A DNA stretch of 64,000 nt from Papilionanthe hookeriana x Papilionanthe teres (lineage: Eukaryota; Streptophyta; Magnoliopsida; Asparagales; Orchidaceae), in NCBI GenBank assembly GCA_022702705.1, contig CM040428.1, forward strand, positions 92,376,287 to 92,440,286, given 5' to 3'. The position numbers and the translations under genes were made by a program. Below the pieces are notes generated by a model, which had not been told where the DNA came from, ran no database searches, and was given only the letters and a program-made list of their open reading frames with translations. Below, piece after piece: positions 9,479 to 19,500 of the stretch (its first letter is position 1; each line of letters begins with the position of its first letter).

Positions 9479-10989
9479 TGTTGACCTCATTTTTGATGAG
9501 GTCTTTTGCTTCTCTCTTTAGTACTTAGGATCTTGCCCTTAGGCTTTTCCTTTGACTAATTTAGAGGACTAGAAATGGAACCCACCCTTCAGAAATTCAA
9601 ACTACTTCTTAACTCCCTGCAAACCCCACAAGCTTGATTGTAGACCCCTAATCACCTAGAGGGTTGAAATCAAATGTAGAGGTTTAAAGGATGAGTTCCC
9701 ATGGGACTTTCTGGCCTTAGGAATGCCCCAGGTGGCACTGGTCGCAGTGACAGTTGACTTGCACATACACTACACTCTCACACACATTCCAAGTCCTAAA
9801 ACCACACTCTCACCCAACTTGACCTCCTGACTCATGTAGGTAGTTCATATAGATGGTCCTTAACCCCTATGCCCCTGGCTAAGAGGGTTAGGAACAACAT
9901 AGTGAATGCCCCAAATGAGTCCTCTCATGGCTCATATGGGCTTGATATGGCTTTATGGCTCAACCAAAATGATTCCATTTCACTCACACTTGATCAATCT
10001 TCCTTTTTTCAAAATTTCAAATTTTGACCCCCGGGGCCCCGGACACACCAAAACTACCAAATACCCTTGAAATGACCCAAAATTTGTAAAATCACTTAAA
10101 TTACCCAAGATCCCTCAAAATCAATCCTAAAGACTTCCCACCACTCAAATTGACCATCTTTGAACAAAAATACCAAAATTTCCAAAAATACCCCTAAGTC
10201 CCCCCAAAACTACCAAAATACCCTTCTACCCCAAAAATCCAAAAACTTCTTAAAAGTCCCAGAAAATTCCAGAAAATCCCAAATATTTCCAATTTCATTA
10301 TGTTCAACTACACCATGGGCCAATTTTGCCAATTTACCCCACTTTTACCAAAACCCCCAATTTGACTCATTTTTAACCCAAGTGAACCCAATGTCAAACC
10401 AAACCACCCCAATTGACCTCAATTCTGGTCCAATTCAATTCTAAACTTCAATTCAATATCCCCAATATCAATTTAGACCAAATCCTTCTCCTAACCCAAA
10501 GCAGTTGATCCCCAGTGTTCCTTTGCCCTAAACCCCATTAACAAAGCTCAATTTCTGAGTTGAAAATCCACCCAAAAATAGGACACTTCACCACAGTGAG
10601 CCAATCTTCAAATTGATTGAACATAGACCTTCACCAGACCAAGATGAGAAGTTCCCAAGCAAAAGACCCCTCACCAAGCCAGCCATTGCTTCCAGCCTCC
10701 AAGCTTTGTGATCGGCCTTGGTCACTTTCATACTTAGACAATTTCCCAGGGCCAGAGACTTCATCTGAAGCTTGCCTGGACTCAATTGAAGGTGACACAA
10801 CCCTCAGATCAAAGCTTCACTTCTCTGAGCAAAGGTATGAACTCATTCTTCCTCCCGAGCTTCCAGCAATTCTCCATTTTGTTTGGGTTAATTTCATAGC
10901 TTATAACTGTCTTGATGTGTTTGTCTCTTCAAGACGAATCGATAGAGTATAAAAACTCGAAAATCCATTGAGAATCGAGAGAAATATTA

Positions 10990-11215
10990 GAGTTTGAGTG
11001 TGGACGGTCACGGGTGCACACCAGTCGTAGAAGATGACCAGGAGCCATTGGATCGCGCGTGTATCGAGCGAACGGTTGAGATCAAGCCGGACAGCGGAAT
11101 GTTACGTGAACCGCGGGCCCCTGGAGCGCTGAGTCAAATGGTGGCGCCGAATCACAGAGCGACGCGTGGGCTTTCGATCCGCCTTAGGTTGACGCGGCGC
11201 CTAGTCGGATAAGTA
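10990..11215 (+). other. CpG-rich block inside the Tat LTR
   Basis: About 225 bases clearly richer in G, C and CpG than the surrounding AT-rich LTR. Counterparts lie at the same place in the other three Tat LTRs (57150-57365, 49150-49330 and 35455-35620, all minus strand). It lies downstream of U3 and may mark the core promoter or transcript leader. A short open frame across it (10994-11212) is not conserved as protein. Confidence 0.6.
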
Positions 11216-13049
11216 GGAAATTAGGGTATTTTTGAATTATTTAAATACCAGAACTTCGAAAATTCATATCTTTGCATAGAAAAATCACAAAAATAAAATA
11301 AAAATACCCTCTTACTGAGTGAATAGAGGAAAATAATGTGGAAAAGAAATCAAGTTAATTAGATGCGTATTTTATTTTTAATAATTTATTTAATGTTTCC
11401 AATGTTTTGATTCTCCATTTGCATAGACAATTCACCATGACATGAGACCATAGGGCTTTTGAAGCCTCTGATCTTGGGAACATTCCCTGAATTTTTCAAG
11501 GTCAGAGGCCATCTCTGTGAAAATTTATTGATTTTTCAAGTTCATGTCATTGTTTTAGGTATTTTAATTTCAATAATTAACATGTTGTAAAATAAATTCT
11601 AGGAAAATTTGGTGATGTTTCTTAGGACCAGGGGACCCTATGAAAAATATATTTTGAGTTAATTCATTCATAATAACCTTAATTGGCCTAAACTCCTAAA
11701 ATTGAATTTGAATTAATTAGGGTTAACCACACATGAAATTGACTTGAAAACAATTCTTCATTACTCTTTAGGGTCATAGGAACCTTACATAAAATTTTGA
11801 AATCAATTGGACTTGATTAACCCCACAAAATGGATTGATTAAGCCTCATAAGCAAAATGGAACTTTAAAAATTCATAACTCCAAAAATACTTTTAAAAAA
11901 TTCACAAAAATGGTTTTGGAGCTTCTTTGATATCAGGGGAGTTCAGGAAAATTAAAATTAGAATTTTCTAAAAAAGTTGATTTCTCACAATATTTTAATA
12001 TTTTAATAATTAAAAATAATAAAAATCACAAAAATATTAAAAATCATAAAAATGTCACATTTTGACTCCTAATCATTTAGGAACAAACCAAATATTTTTC
12101 CTAAGTCCCTAGGATAAGATATTCAATTTTAAAGGCTTAATGTAATTTTTAATATAAAAAAAATGAATTTTCAACCGTTTTCACTAAAATAATTCTAATA
12201 AATCAAAGAAAAATCTGAAAATTATAAAATTTATTTCTCTAGACTCCTTGAGGTTAGAGAAATTTAAGAAAAATATAAAATCTATTTTTCAACTTTTACT
12301 TTATTTTAAAATTAATTAATACTCTAGAATTTTAAATTATTATAATAAATAAAATATAATTCAAAAAATCAGAAAAATTGGTCCAAGTGGTCCTCTAGTC
12401 ATTAGGAACATCCCATAATTTTCTTAAGGACAAAAACCTTTCTTTGGTCATGTTGTTGAATTTTCTTTGAAAACTCCTATTTTCTACTAAAAATAATTAT
12501 ATAAATAAATTAAATTCAGAAAAATCACATTTTCTCCTCTAATGTCTTAATTGACATGTGAGTGAGGTGACATAAAAATTTTAAATTCATTTGAGCTCAA
12601 TTTTGTGAGTTATGAAATAAATAAGCCTAAAAGGGCATAAAGGTAATTAAAAATTTTAACCCTTAATTAAAACTTTAGGTTTAATCAAAAGGGGAGGTAA
12701 AATATTTGATTTTTAATTTTCTCTTGGATGATTGAAACTTAGGGAAATTAAAGGGTAGAAACCCATTAAACACTTTGAAAATATCAAAATGAAACCCTAA
12801 TTAATTAAACAATTTAAATTTTGGAAAGAATATATTTAAATTTGGATTATTAAAATAGGGATATTATTAAGAGGATATTTATTCTTTAATTTAAAAATCC
12901 CTAAATAAATCACTTTAACAATATTTAGTTCTTAATTAAAAATTAAAATAATAATCCAAATTAAATAAATTAAAAATTAAAAGAAGATAACCTTTAAACG
13001 AATTAAAGCTTAAAATGTTAAATGGTCTAATAATTAAAAATCAAGTTTA

Positions 13050-13330
13050 AAATCTTGAATTAAATTAAATTAAATTAAATTAAGTCAAGTCAAAGTTTAA
13101 ATTAAATTAAATTAACACCTTAACAATTAAATTAAATTAAATTTAAAATATTGAAACATAAATTAAAATTAAATTAAATTAAATTAAATTAAATTAAATT
13201 AAAATTAAATTAAATTAAAATTAAATTAAAATTAAAATTAAACTAAAATTAAAAATAAAATAAAATTAAATTAAAATTAGATTAAATTAAATTAAATCAA
13301 ATTAAATTAAGTTAAACTAAATTAAAATCA
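13050..13330 (+). repeat. Pentanucleotide (AATTA)n-type microsatellite in the LTR
   Basis: A long run of AAATT/TTAAA repeats with interruptions. A matching array occupies 55080-55380 in the oppositely oriented solo LTR, so it is an inherited feature of this LTR family. Confidence 0.85.
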
Positions 13331-14709
13331 CTTAACAACAAACCTAAATGAAATCATTAAGAGTTAAATCAAAATATATCAATAATTTCAACACCTCTTT
13401 CTATCTAAGTAAATTTAAAACATGAACATCAATATGAAATACTAAGATAATTGAAAGTGTAAAGATTTAAATTAAATCTAAAATAATTTGAACACTATTC
13501 CAAACTTAAAATTATTAATTAAAACCTTATAATTAAATTAAATCACTTTAAACCATTAACTCAAACTTTAAATTAAGAATGATTAAAATTCTCAACAACC
13601 CAACTTGCCCTTAAAGGCTTTAATTATTATAACTCTTTAATAGAGTATTAAGTGAGATGTCACTTCATTCATCAGGTAATCAAATACCCAAGTTCACTGA
13701 GCAAGAGACAAAGTTTAACTAAACTCCCTGATGATTAATTCACCCGTGCAATTAAATTTACTTGGACTCAAAATAATCCCAGAAGTATTGAGAAGATGTT
13801 TAGGACTCGTCCTAAGCACTTCCTCAATATGATCGGATGTTTTAGAAGAACAATTGAATTTAATTGTTCTTTGATGAAGAAAATCATCCTTAAACCAAAC
13901 CAACAACCTATACGTCATAGGAAATAACTAGTTATAGGATTAGGAATTTGGTAGACAACCAAAAACCTTCCCTTAGCTTTACCTAGGTACTTGTTGAAAT
14001 ATTTAAATGCCTTAACATGTGTTTTAAGTGCAGCTTGGGATGACGGGAAGACCCTCCAGGTACGCTTTTATTTTATTGCAATTTACTTACATGCATTGCG
14101 CTTTACTTTTTTTTGCATGATAAATAAGACTGTTGCATGAAAACTAAAACCTTTAGGATAGTCACTGAACTGAAACCAAAACAAAATTAAAAGTCATTAC
14201 AAGATAAAATTCACCGCCACAACATTCCAAAATATAAAACAACTAAAAATTTAATCACAAACAGAACAACAAAACTACAATTACAACTAAATTAAAACGT
14301 CTCGTTGAATGATCGGAAATACCTCGGATGATGTAACCCACGTGTTGCTTACGGGATTTCCCACGGTCTAAATGAAAGTGTGGAAATCATTCAGTTGAGT
14401 TTAGCAAATTCATCTGGACTAAGTGAATTCGATGAAAATAACAGTGTCGGGATGACGGAATCGTGGGATCTTAATCGGTTCTGTTTAAACAAATTTAAGA
14501 TTTACTTTAATTAAAATATTAAAAATACTTGGATTTTAAGATTTTATCTAAACCAAAACACTTCTCTCATCTCCCGATTTATGACTTCTAAAACTAAACC
14601 TCTGCAACAACAAGGAGCTACGAGCATGGTGGGCGGCTCGGCCATCGTCATCGACAGAAACTCGGATCTACTTCAACGAAACTTTCTTAGAATTAAATAA
14701 CCAAGCCAT

Positions 14710-14905
14710 AGGACTTCGACGTAGTTTGCCTAGTGCAACATAAATCCTCAAATCTTCGTTAGGCATTTGCATGATCATGTCATGTAAATTAAGCCCTAAC
14801 CGGTCTTAGGACTCCGAGGTAGTCGTTCGGTACGACATAAAACCCTCATACCTTCCAGGTTATTTGTAAGATCATGTCATACAAATATAAGTCCTAATTA
14901 ATTAA
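14710..14905 (+). repeat. Two diverged ~98-bp tandem units, each with a hairpin, in the LTR leader
   Basis: AGGACTTCGACGTAG at 14710 and AGGACTCCGAGGTAG at 14808 start two related units. Each contains a stem: ATTTGCATGA (14765-14774) with TCATGTAAAT (14780-14789, one mismatch), and ATTTGTA (14862-14868) with TACAAAT (14880-14886, perfect). Homologous double units are present in the solo LTR (about 53575-53720) and in the third LTR (about 46050-46200). Confidence 0.65.
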
Positions 14906-15180
14906 AATTGGCAGGATTAAAATATTAAATAAATTCCTAAATTGAAGCCAAACAATAGGATAGTTTGGGAAGTTGTCAAGATTCTTCTTAGATCCTCAGC
15001 TTCTCCTACTTTTCTTTCTTTGGACTCCTAAAATTAACTGTTCCAAATTTGATCCATTCCCTATTGAAATTCCAATATTTAATCCTTTGAAACCTTAAAC
15101 TTTGAAATTCTTGAGAGCAAAACCACTAATCATTATCGAGAGTTTTCTTAAATGATTTCCGTCATTTAAGATGTAATTAA

Positions 15181-15202
15181 CTATAGGGGCTTGCCCTTAT
15201 AG
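15181..15202 (+). other. Conserved LTR hairpin A (CTTG tetraloop)
   Basis: The arms are CTATAGGGG and CCCTTATAG (nine pairs, one G-T) around a CTTG loop. The solo LTR has the identical sequence at 53222-53243 (minus). The third LTR (45701-45722, minus) has T and A instead of the outermost C and G, so pairing is kept. An RNA structure in the leader is likely. Confidence 0.7.
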
Positions 15203-15230
15203 GGAACTTTAAGAACCCAGGTAATATAAA

Positions 15231-15260
15231 CCCTGTTTAATTTCTTTATATTAAACAGGG
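15231..15260 (+). other. Conserved LTR hairpin B
   Basis: A perfect 10-base inverted repeat, CCCTGTTTAA and TTAAACAGGG, with a 10-base loop. In the solo LTR the matching place has TGCTTAA and TTAAGCA arms: a T-A pair became C-G, which keeps the stem. The third LTR has a different but still pairing sequence (TATCT/AGATA) there. Confidence 0.65.
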
Positions 15261-15490
15261 GAACTTGTCGCTTATAAAATTTGTTCGCAGACCAAACGGA
15301 TGTCACAAATCTTCTAGTTTATTTAATCGAGCCCCATCATCAAGCAGTGTGTTTGTCCTTCGAGATAGATACACGGTTTGTGATGTGGTGCTCGTTTATA
15401 TAAACTATTTGGGATGTGAGATCGGTTTGATTTCATATCTTAAAATTTTCAAACTTAAAATTATTTTCAAAATCAAATGCTACTTTTTAA

Positions 15491-15498
15491 ATTATATA

Positions 15499-15541
<43 letters not shown>
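15491..15541. repeat. AT dinucleotide microsatellite
   Basis: A nearly uninterrupted run of AT repeats close to the 3' end of the LTR. It is much shorter or absent in the other LTR copies. Confidence 0.95.
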
Positions 15542-15544
<3 letters not shown>

Positions 15545-15849
15545 AATTAAATTTAAAATCTAAAATTCGCCGACAACTTCTGTAGGCGACCCTCCTTTTC
15601 AAAATACAACACTCAACCTAAAAATATGCCGACAGTACTTCACAAGTTTTCTCCTAAGAACTGTCTATAGGGGTACTCGGGGTATTTAGGATTCCTTATG
15701 ATGATTCTCGTCTCCATACATTATTGTTTAGTATAGGATGAGATATCATGGGAAGTGTATTATCATTTTATGATAAGAAGAGTCTTCCCATTGTAACATT
15801 TGGACAAAACAATCATTTTAGCAGATGTGTCTTCTGCTTCTGATATAAA

Positions 15850-16440
15850 TTAGTTATGGCTAGTTCTATCTTTTGTAACGATCATATCTTTTATTCTTGG
15901 CCCCAGACGAAATTTCACAGGTGTCCGAGTACACTGACTGTCTAATGGGAATTGCTCATCCCTTTTTAAGTATGTAGGATCTTCAATCGAAAGAATTCTT
16001 CTTTTAATTGTTGTAGAGATCGCGCATCCCATTTTATCTAACACTCGAGAAATTGAACACCTGTCTTTCCGTGCTAATCTTTTAAACACAGAGTATACGA
16101 CATGAATTAATGGAGAATTTCTTAGTTGAAAAGCATTGCCTTCATATTCAACAGGTATTGGAACATATAGGTTTTCTTTTGAAAATGAAGGGTTCCCAAA
16201 AATACTTTGTTCGAATTCAGATGTTTCAAAATTATCATTTTGGTTCCACCTTTTCTTTCTTTCAAGAGAACGACTTTTATTTTTACGTTGGGAACAAATT
16301 CTTGGAATATTTTTGGAACAAGATCTAACTTCATTAATGCATGGAGGTGGAATGTCATTTTCTTCCTCATCATAGATTTTCTTTCCTTTTTTATCCACTT
16401 GTCTTTCCATTTCTAAAAAATTATATTGTTTTTCAGGCAT
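15850..16440 (-). pseudogene. ORF1-like protein, continuation, unrecognised
   Basis: A 196-codon frame from ATG 16440 to 15850. The first part is charged (Lys/Arg/Glu-rich: RKNKSRSLERKKRW), then there is a more structured-looking segment (YVPIPVEYEGNAF, FKRLARKDRCSISRVLDKMG). Position after the primer site suggests gag or a pre-gag ORF1. No zinc knuckle or gag core motif is visible. The real protein may have continued past the insertion at 15635. Confidence 0.45.
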
Positions 16441-16658
16441 GTATTGAGGTAAGTCGTCTGTAAATTGAGAAAATCTTCATAAGGTTGCAGATTGAATTCT
16501 TCGAAGGATTGTATATCAGTTTGATATGGATTTTCTAATGCAAATTTAGCTTCATTAAATAATCCAAAATCATTCTGATAAAGGAAAACGTCTTCCTCAA
16601 TTGGCATATTGAATCCTTGATAGTAAGAAAAGACTGAATCTAAGGATTCCATTGTCAC
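16413..16658 (-). pseudogene. ORF1-like protein, N-terminal part
   Basis: ATG at 16658 opens an 81-codon frame about 200 bases after the primer-binding site. It begins MTMESLDSVFSYYQGFNMP and is rich in Asn, Gln, Phe and acidic residues. It overlaps, in another frame, the start of the next ORF (16440), so one frameshift probably splits a single gene. Tat elements often have an extra ORF upstream of gag, which this could be. I do not recognise a domain. Confidence 0.45.
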
Positions 16659-16856
16659 TTTTCTGAAAATTGAAGAAATAAAATGTCATAGACTTATTTA
16701 TAAACTGGGAATTTATTTTTATTTGATTCTATTGTCGTAAAATGTCAAAACTAACTCTTCAAAGAGTTGGATTTTGAAAAGATGTGGTCCTATTTCTCAA
16801 AGGAGAAAGCATCAAGTAAGAACAAGCGATTTAACAAGAGATGAGAAGAAAGATGC

Positions 16857-16874
16857 TCCCCAGGGGAGTCGCTA
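16857..16874 (-). other. Primer-binding site, tRNA-Arg type
   Basis: On the minus strand this reads TAGCGACTCCCCTGGGGA, two mismatches from TGGCGACTCCGCTGGGGA, the complement of the plant tRNA-Arg(ACG) 3' end as I recall it. Two bases separate it from the LTR end. tRNA-Arg priming is known for Ogre-type Tat elements. Confidence 0.75.
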
Positions 16875-16876
16875 AA

Positions 16877-19500
16877 TGAAATCTCTCGTCGAAGATTTTC
16901 TCGATGTTAATATCGATGTAAGGTTTTGGATTCGCCACTCTGTTTATCTATAATATTGCCCTAATCTTAAAAAAACTTATTTCTTTTGGATCATGTAAAA
17001 AATACTTAGATAATAAGAAGTATGAAGAAATTAAGGGCTAATGAAATAGAAAACAGTAGAATAAGAAATATTGGTGATAATCTCTATAAAAGGAGATTAA
17101 AGAATACCTTATTCTAGAAATTTTATATAAGGACGGTCACATATGAAATTTCGATAACCAGAGATTTCTATGTGTCTTACCTATCCTGAGTTCTTAAATC
17201 TCCTATTGAAGAAAACTTTTATAGTTAATTACATGTTAGAAAATTAAAATTATCTAAGAAAACTTCTGATTAATGTTGATCACTAGTTTTCTAAGAGGAT
17301 TCAAGAACAAGTGAAGAAATGTCGACGTTCAATCCTAGGGGTAATATGTCATATTATCCTAAGAGTTTGATTTTTTTCTATGTCAATTTCATTTTTGTTT
17401 TGTTGTTTATGTTGTATTTTTATCTTGTATTTTGTTATTTGTTTGGTGGCTATCCTAAAAGTTTAATTTTTGTTTTGGTTTGGTTTTTTCATTTCAATGA
17501 TGCTTATATTTTGTTTTATTCTGTTTCGTTAATGTCGTTGTTTTGATGTCGTTTTCTTTTTGTTTTATTGTCATTTATCCTGCCTTCAGAATGTCGTCCT
17601 GTAAAATAGAGTTAGCACACCCTAATAACATGTAAAGTAAATCTAATGTAGAATTTATCTTCAACCTGCAAAAAAAATAATGTCAGAGTAATTCTTAAAA
17701 AGAGATAATGTCAACTTTATTTCTTTTGATGATTTTAATATGAGTTAGATTTTAGATTCATTGTCATTTGAATCTAGGAGTTTTAAGTATATTGTAGATT
17801 TATGCTTAAATAGAACCTAACATAAGTTAGACTTTTAGATTTGATGTCATTTGAATCTGAAGTCATTTAGTTAAGTCTGACTAGATATAGAATTGGGTAA
17901 AGTTTTAGATCAGTGTTATTTGAATCTAAAGATGTTTGTGTTTAAATCTTTAATTCAATGTCTTTTGAATCTAAAGATATTTGGATTAAATCTTAGATTC
18001 AGTGTCGTTTAAATCTAGAGATATTTGAGTTAATTTTAGATTCAATACAGGTTGAATCTAAAAGAATTTAACTTAGGCATATTGGACCTAAGTAAGATTT
18101 GAATTAGATTCAATGTAGGTTGAACCTAATTTAAGCTTGGATCAATTTTAATATAGGTTGAACTTGCATTAAGTTTGAGTTAGATTCAAAGTAGATTGAA
18201 CATTAAGTTGGATTTGATTTAGACTTGGATCCAAATTGGGTTGGTATAAGTTAAGTTTGACTTAGGTTCAAGATAGGTTAAACCTAAGAGGTTTAAGTTT
18301 GGATTAAATTCAAGTTGGGTTGAACCTAAAAGGTTTACGTTCGACTTATATTCAAGTTGGGTTGAACCTAAGTATAGGTTAAGGTTGGTTTCAATATATG
18401 TTGAACCTCAAAGGTTTAAGTTTGGCTCAGGTTCAAGTTGGGTTGAACCAAAGTTTGAATCTAAAGTTTATGTTAATTTAGATTTAATTTTAGTTCAATC
18501 TAAAATTTTGATTAACTTAGGTTTGAATTAGGTTAGACCTAAGATATAAGTTTGACTAAAGTCCAATGTAGGTTAAACCTAAAATTTAATTAACTTGGAT
18601 TTTTGTCCTAAGTTCAATGTAGGTTAAACTAGAGTTTGATTTAACTTGGATTCAAGTTTGGTTCAACCTAAGTTAGAAGTTTTGACCTAATTTCAATATG
18701 GGTTGAACTTAAGTTTGGTTTAACATGGGTTTAAGTTAGGTTAAACCTAAGTTAGAAGTTTTGACTTAAGTTCAATATGGGTTGAACTCAAGCTTGGTCT
18801 AACTTGGGTTCATGTTAGGTTGAACCTAAGTTAAAAGTTTTGACTTAAGTTCAATATGGGTTGAATTTAAGTTTGGGTTAACTTCGGTTCAAGTTAGGTT
18901 GAACCTAAATTAGAAGTTCTGACTTAGGTTCAATATAGGTTGAACTTAAGTTTGGGTTAACTTGGGTTCAAGTTGGGTTGATCTAGTTAGAAGTTTTGAC
19001 TTAAGTTCAATATGGGATGAACATAAGTTTGGGTTTTAAATTGGGTCATAAGTTAAGTTTGTGTGAGATCTTAAGTTATAAGTTTGAAGACTTTAGTCAT
19101 ATTGAAATTAGGTTTACTTGGGATTATAAGTTATTTAAGTCTAATGTAAGTAAGACTTGAGAGAAAATTAAATCTAATAGGGTTAGACCTAATTGAGTTT
19201 TAGGTATGAATAAACCTTAGTTAGTTAAGTTTTAGTGTTTTAAATAGGTCTAATGAGTTAGACCTAATTAGGGTTTAGATTTGATTAAACCTTATTTAAT
19301 TAGGGATCAATGGTTTAATTAGGTCTAATGGGTTAGACTTAATTAGGGTTTAGGTTTGATTAAACCTTAGTTAGTTAAGGTTTAATGATTTAATTAGTTC
19401 TAATGGGTTTGACCTAATTAGGTTTTAGGTTTAATTAAACCTTAGTTAGTTAAGACTTAATGATTTAATTAAGTCTAATGGGTTAGACCTAATTAGGGTC
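16877..19500 (-). repeat. 5' LTR of the minus-strand Tat-like element, 3' (U5-side) part
   Basis: The LTR ends at 16877 (minus-strand CA next to the primer site). It continues rightward to 19500, where an Athila element interrupts it (TSD GGGTC at 19496-19500), and resumes after 32972. Similarity to the other Tat LTRs is visible near 17300-17560. A strong imperfect hairpin (arms of about 13 pairs, CACATA...TATGTG) lies at about 17129-17176. Minisatellite-like sequence starts near 17700. Confidence 0.7.
17750..19500 (-). repeat. Degenerate minisatellite in the LTR (left part), ~79-bp period
   Basis: Units such as GTTAGAAGTTTTGACTTAAG recur at about 18751, 18830, 18909 and 18986 (spacing 79, 79, 77). 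Earlier units are shorter and more diverged, with alternating words like AGGTTGAACCTAAG. From about 19130 the unit changes to the TTAGACCTAATTAGGGTTTA type that continues after the Athila insertion. Confidence 0.85.

Larger units (their letters stand above)
1..15634 (+). mobile_element. Tat/Ogre-lineage Ty3/gypsy LTR retrotransposon carrying an ALKBH-like ORF (5' part outside window)
   Basis: The order of parts is gag-protease linker, protease, reverse transcriptase, RNase H, a second RNase H, integrase, ALKBH-like ORF, minisatellite, polypurine tract and 3' LTR. Two RNase H domains in tandem before integrase are characteristic of the Tat lineage (Ogre, Retand and relatives). The 5' LTR, primer-binding site and most of gag lie left of the window. 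The 3' end is fixed by the end shared with the solo LTR at 52835-60304. Pol is broken by several stops and frameshifts, so this copy is not autonomous now. It was inserted into the internal region of a minus-strand Tat element whose LTR begins at 16877. The five bases after the 3' end are GTACT; the left duplicate is not in view. Confidence 0.88.
9479..15634 (+). repeat. 3' LTR of the ALKBH-carrying Tat element (6.2 kb)
   Basis: Begins TGTTGACCTCAT and ends ATGCCGACA. Both ends are defined by comparison with the solo LTR at 52835-60304 in reverse orientation, which has the same termini. Homology also extends to the minus-strand LTR pieces at 38058-38250/45538-51724. Compared with the solo LTR this copy lacks about 1.45 kb at about 10490 (equivalent to 57865-59320). 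From 5' to 3' it has a C/A-rich U3, a CpG-rich block at 10990-11215, a long AT-rich part, a pentanucleotide array, a structured segment with several hairpins (14700-15260) and an AT dinucleotide run. A TATA-like TATAAAAA lies at 10948, but it is not kept in the solo copy. Confidence 0.87.
15635..16856 (-). mobile_element. 5' internal region of a minus-strand Tat-like element, cut by the ALKBH-carrying element
   Basis: This segment lies just downstream (in minus orientation) of a primer-binding site and a 5' LTR (16877-38057), so it is the start of an internal region. It holds an ORF1-like frame. It ends abruptly at 15634/15635, where the plus-strand element was inserted; the remainder would lie beyond the left edge of the window. 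Confidence 0.7.

Noticed and set aside
10160..10444. LTR frame similar to a minus-strand frame at 59369-59632
   Set aside because: The two LTRs are homologous DNA here and the sequence is C/A-rich and low-complexity. The similarity follows from shared ancestry, the frame has deletions between copies, and no domain is visible.
10948..10955. TATAAAAA as the LTR promoter
   Set aside because: It is not conserved in the solo LTR at the same place, so I mention it only in the LTR entry.
10994..11212. Frame in the CpG-rich LTR block
   Set aside because: GC-rich DNA has few stops; the other LTR copies do not keep the frame.
15491..15541. Possible centromere or scaffold attachment signal from the long AT run
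   Set aside because: It is a simple dinucleotide microsatellite present in only one of the LTR copies.
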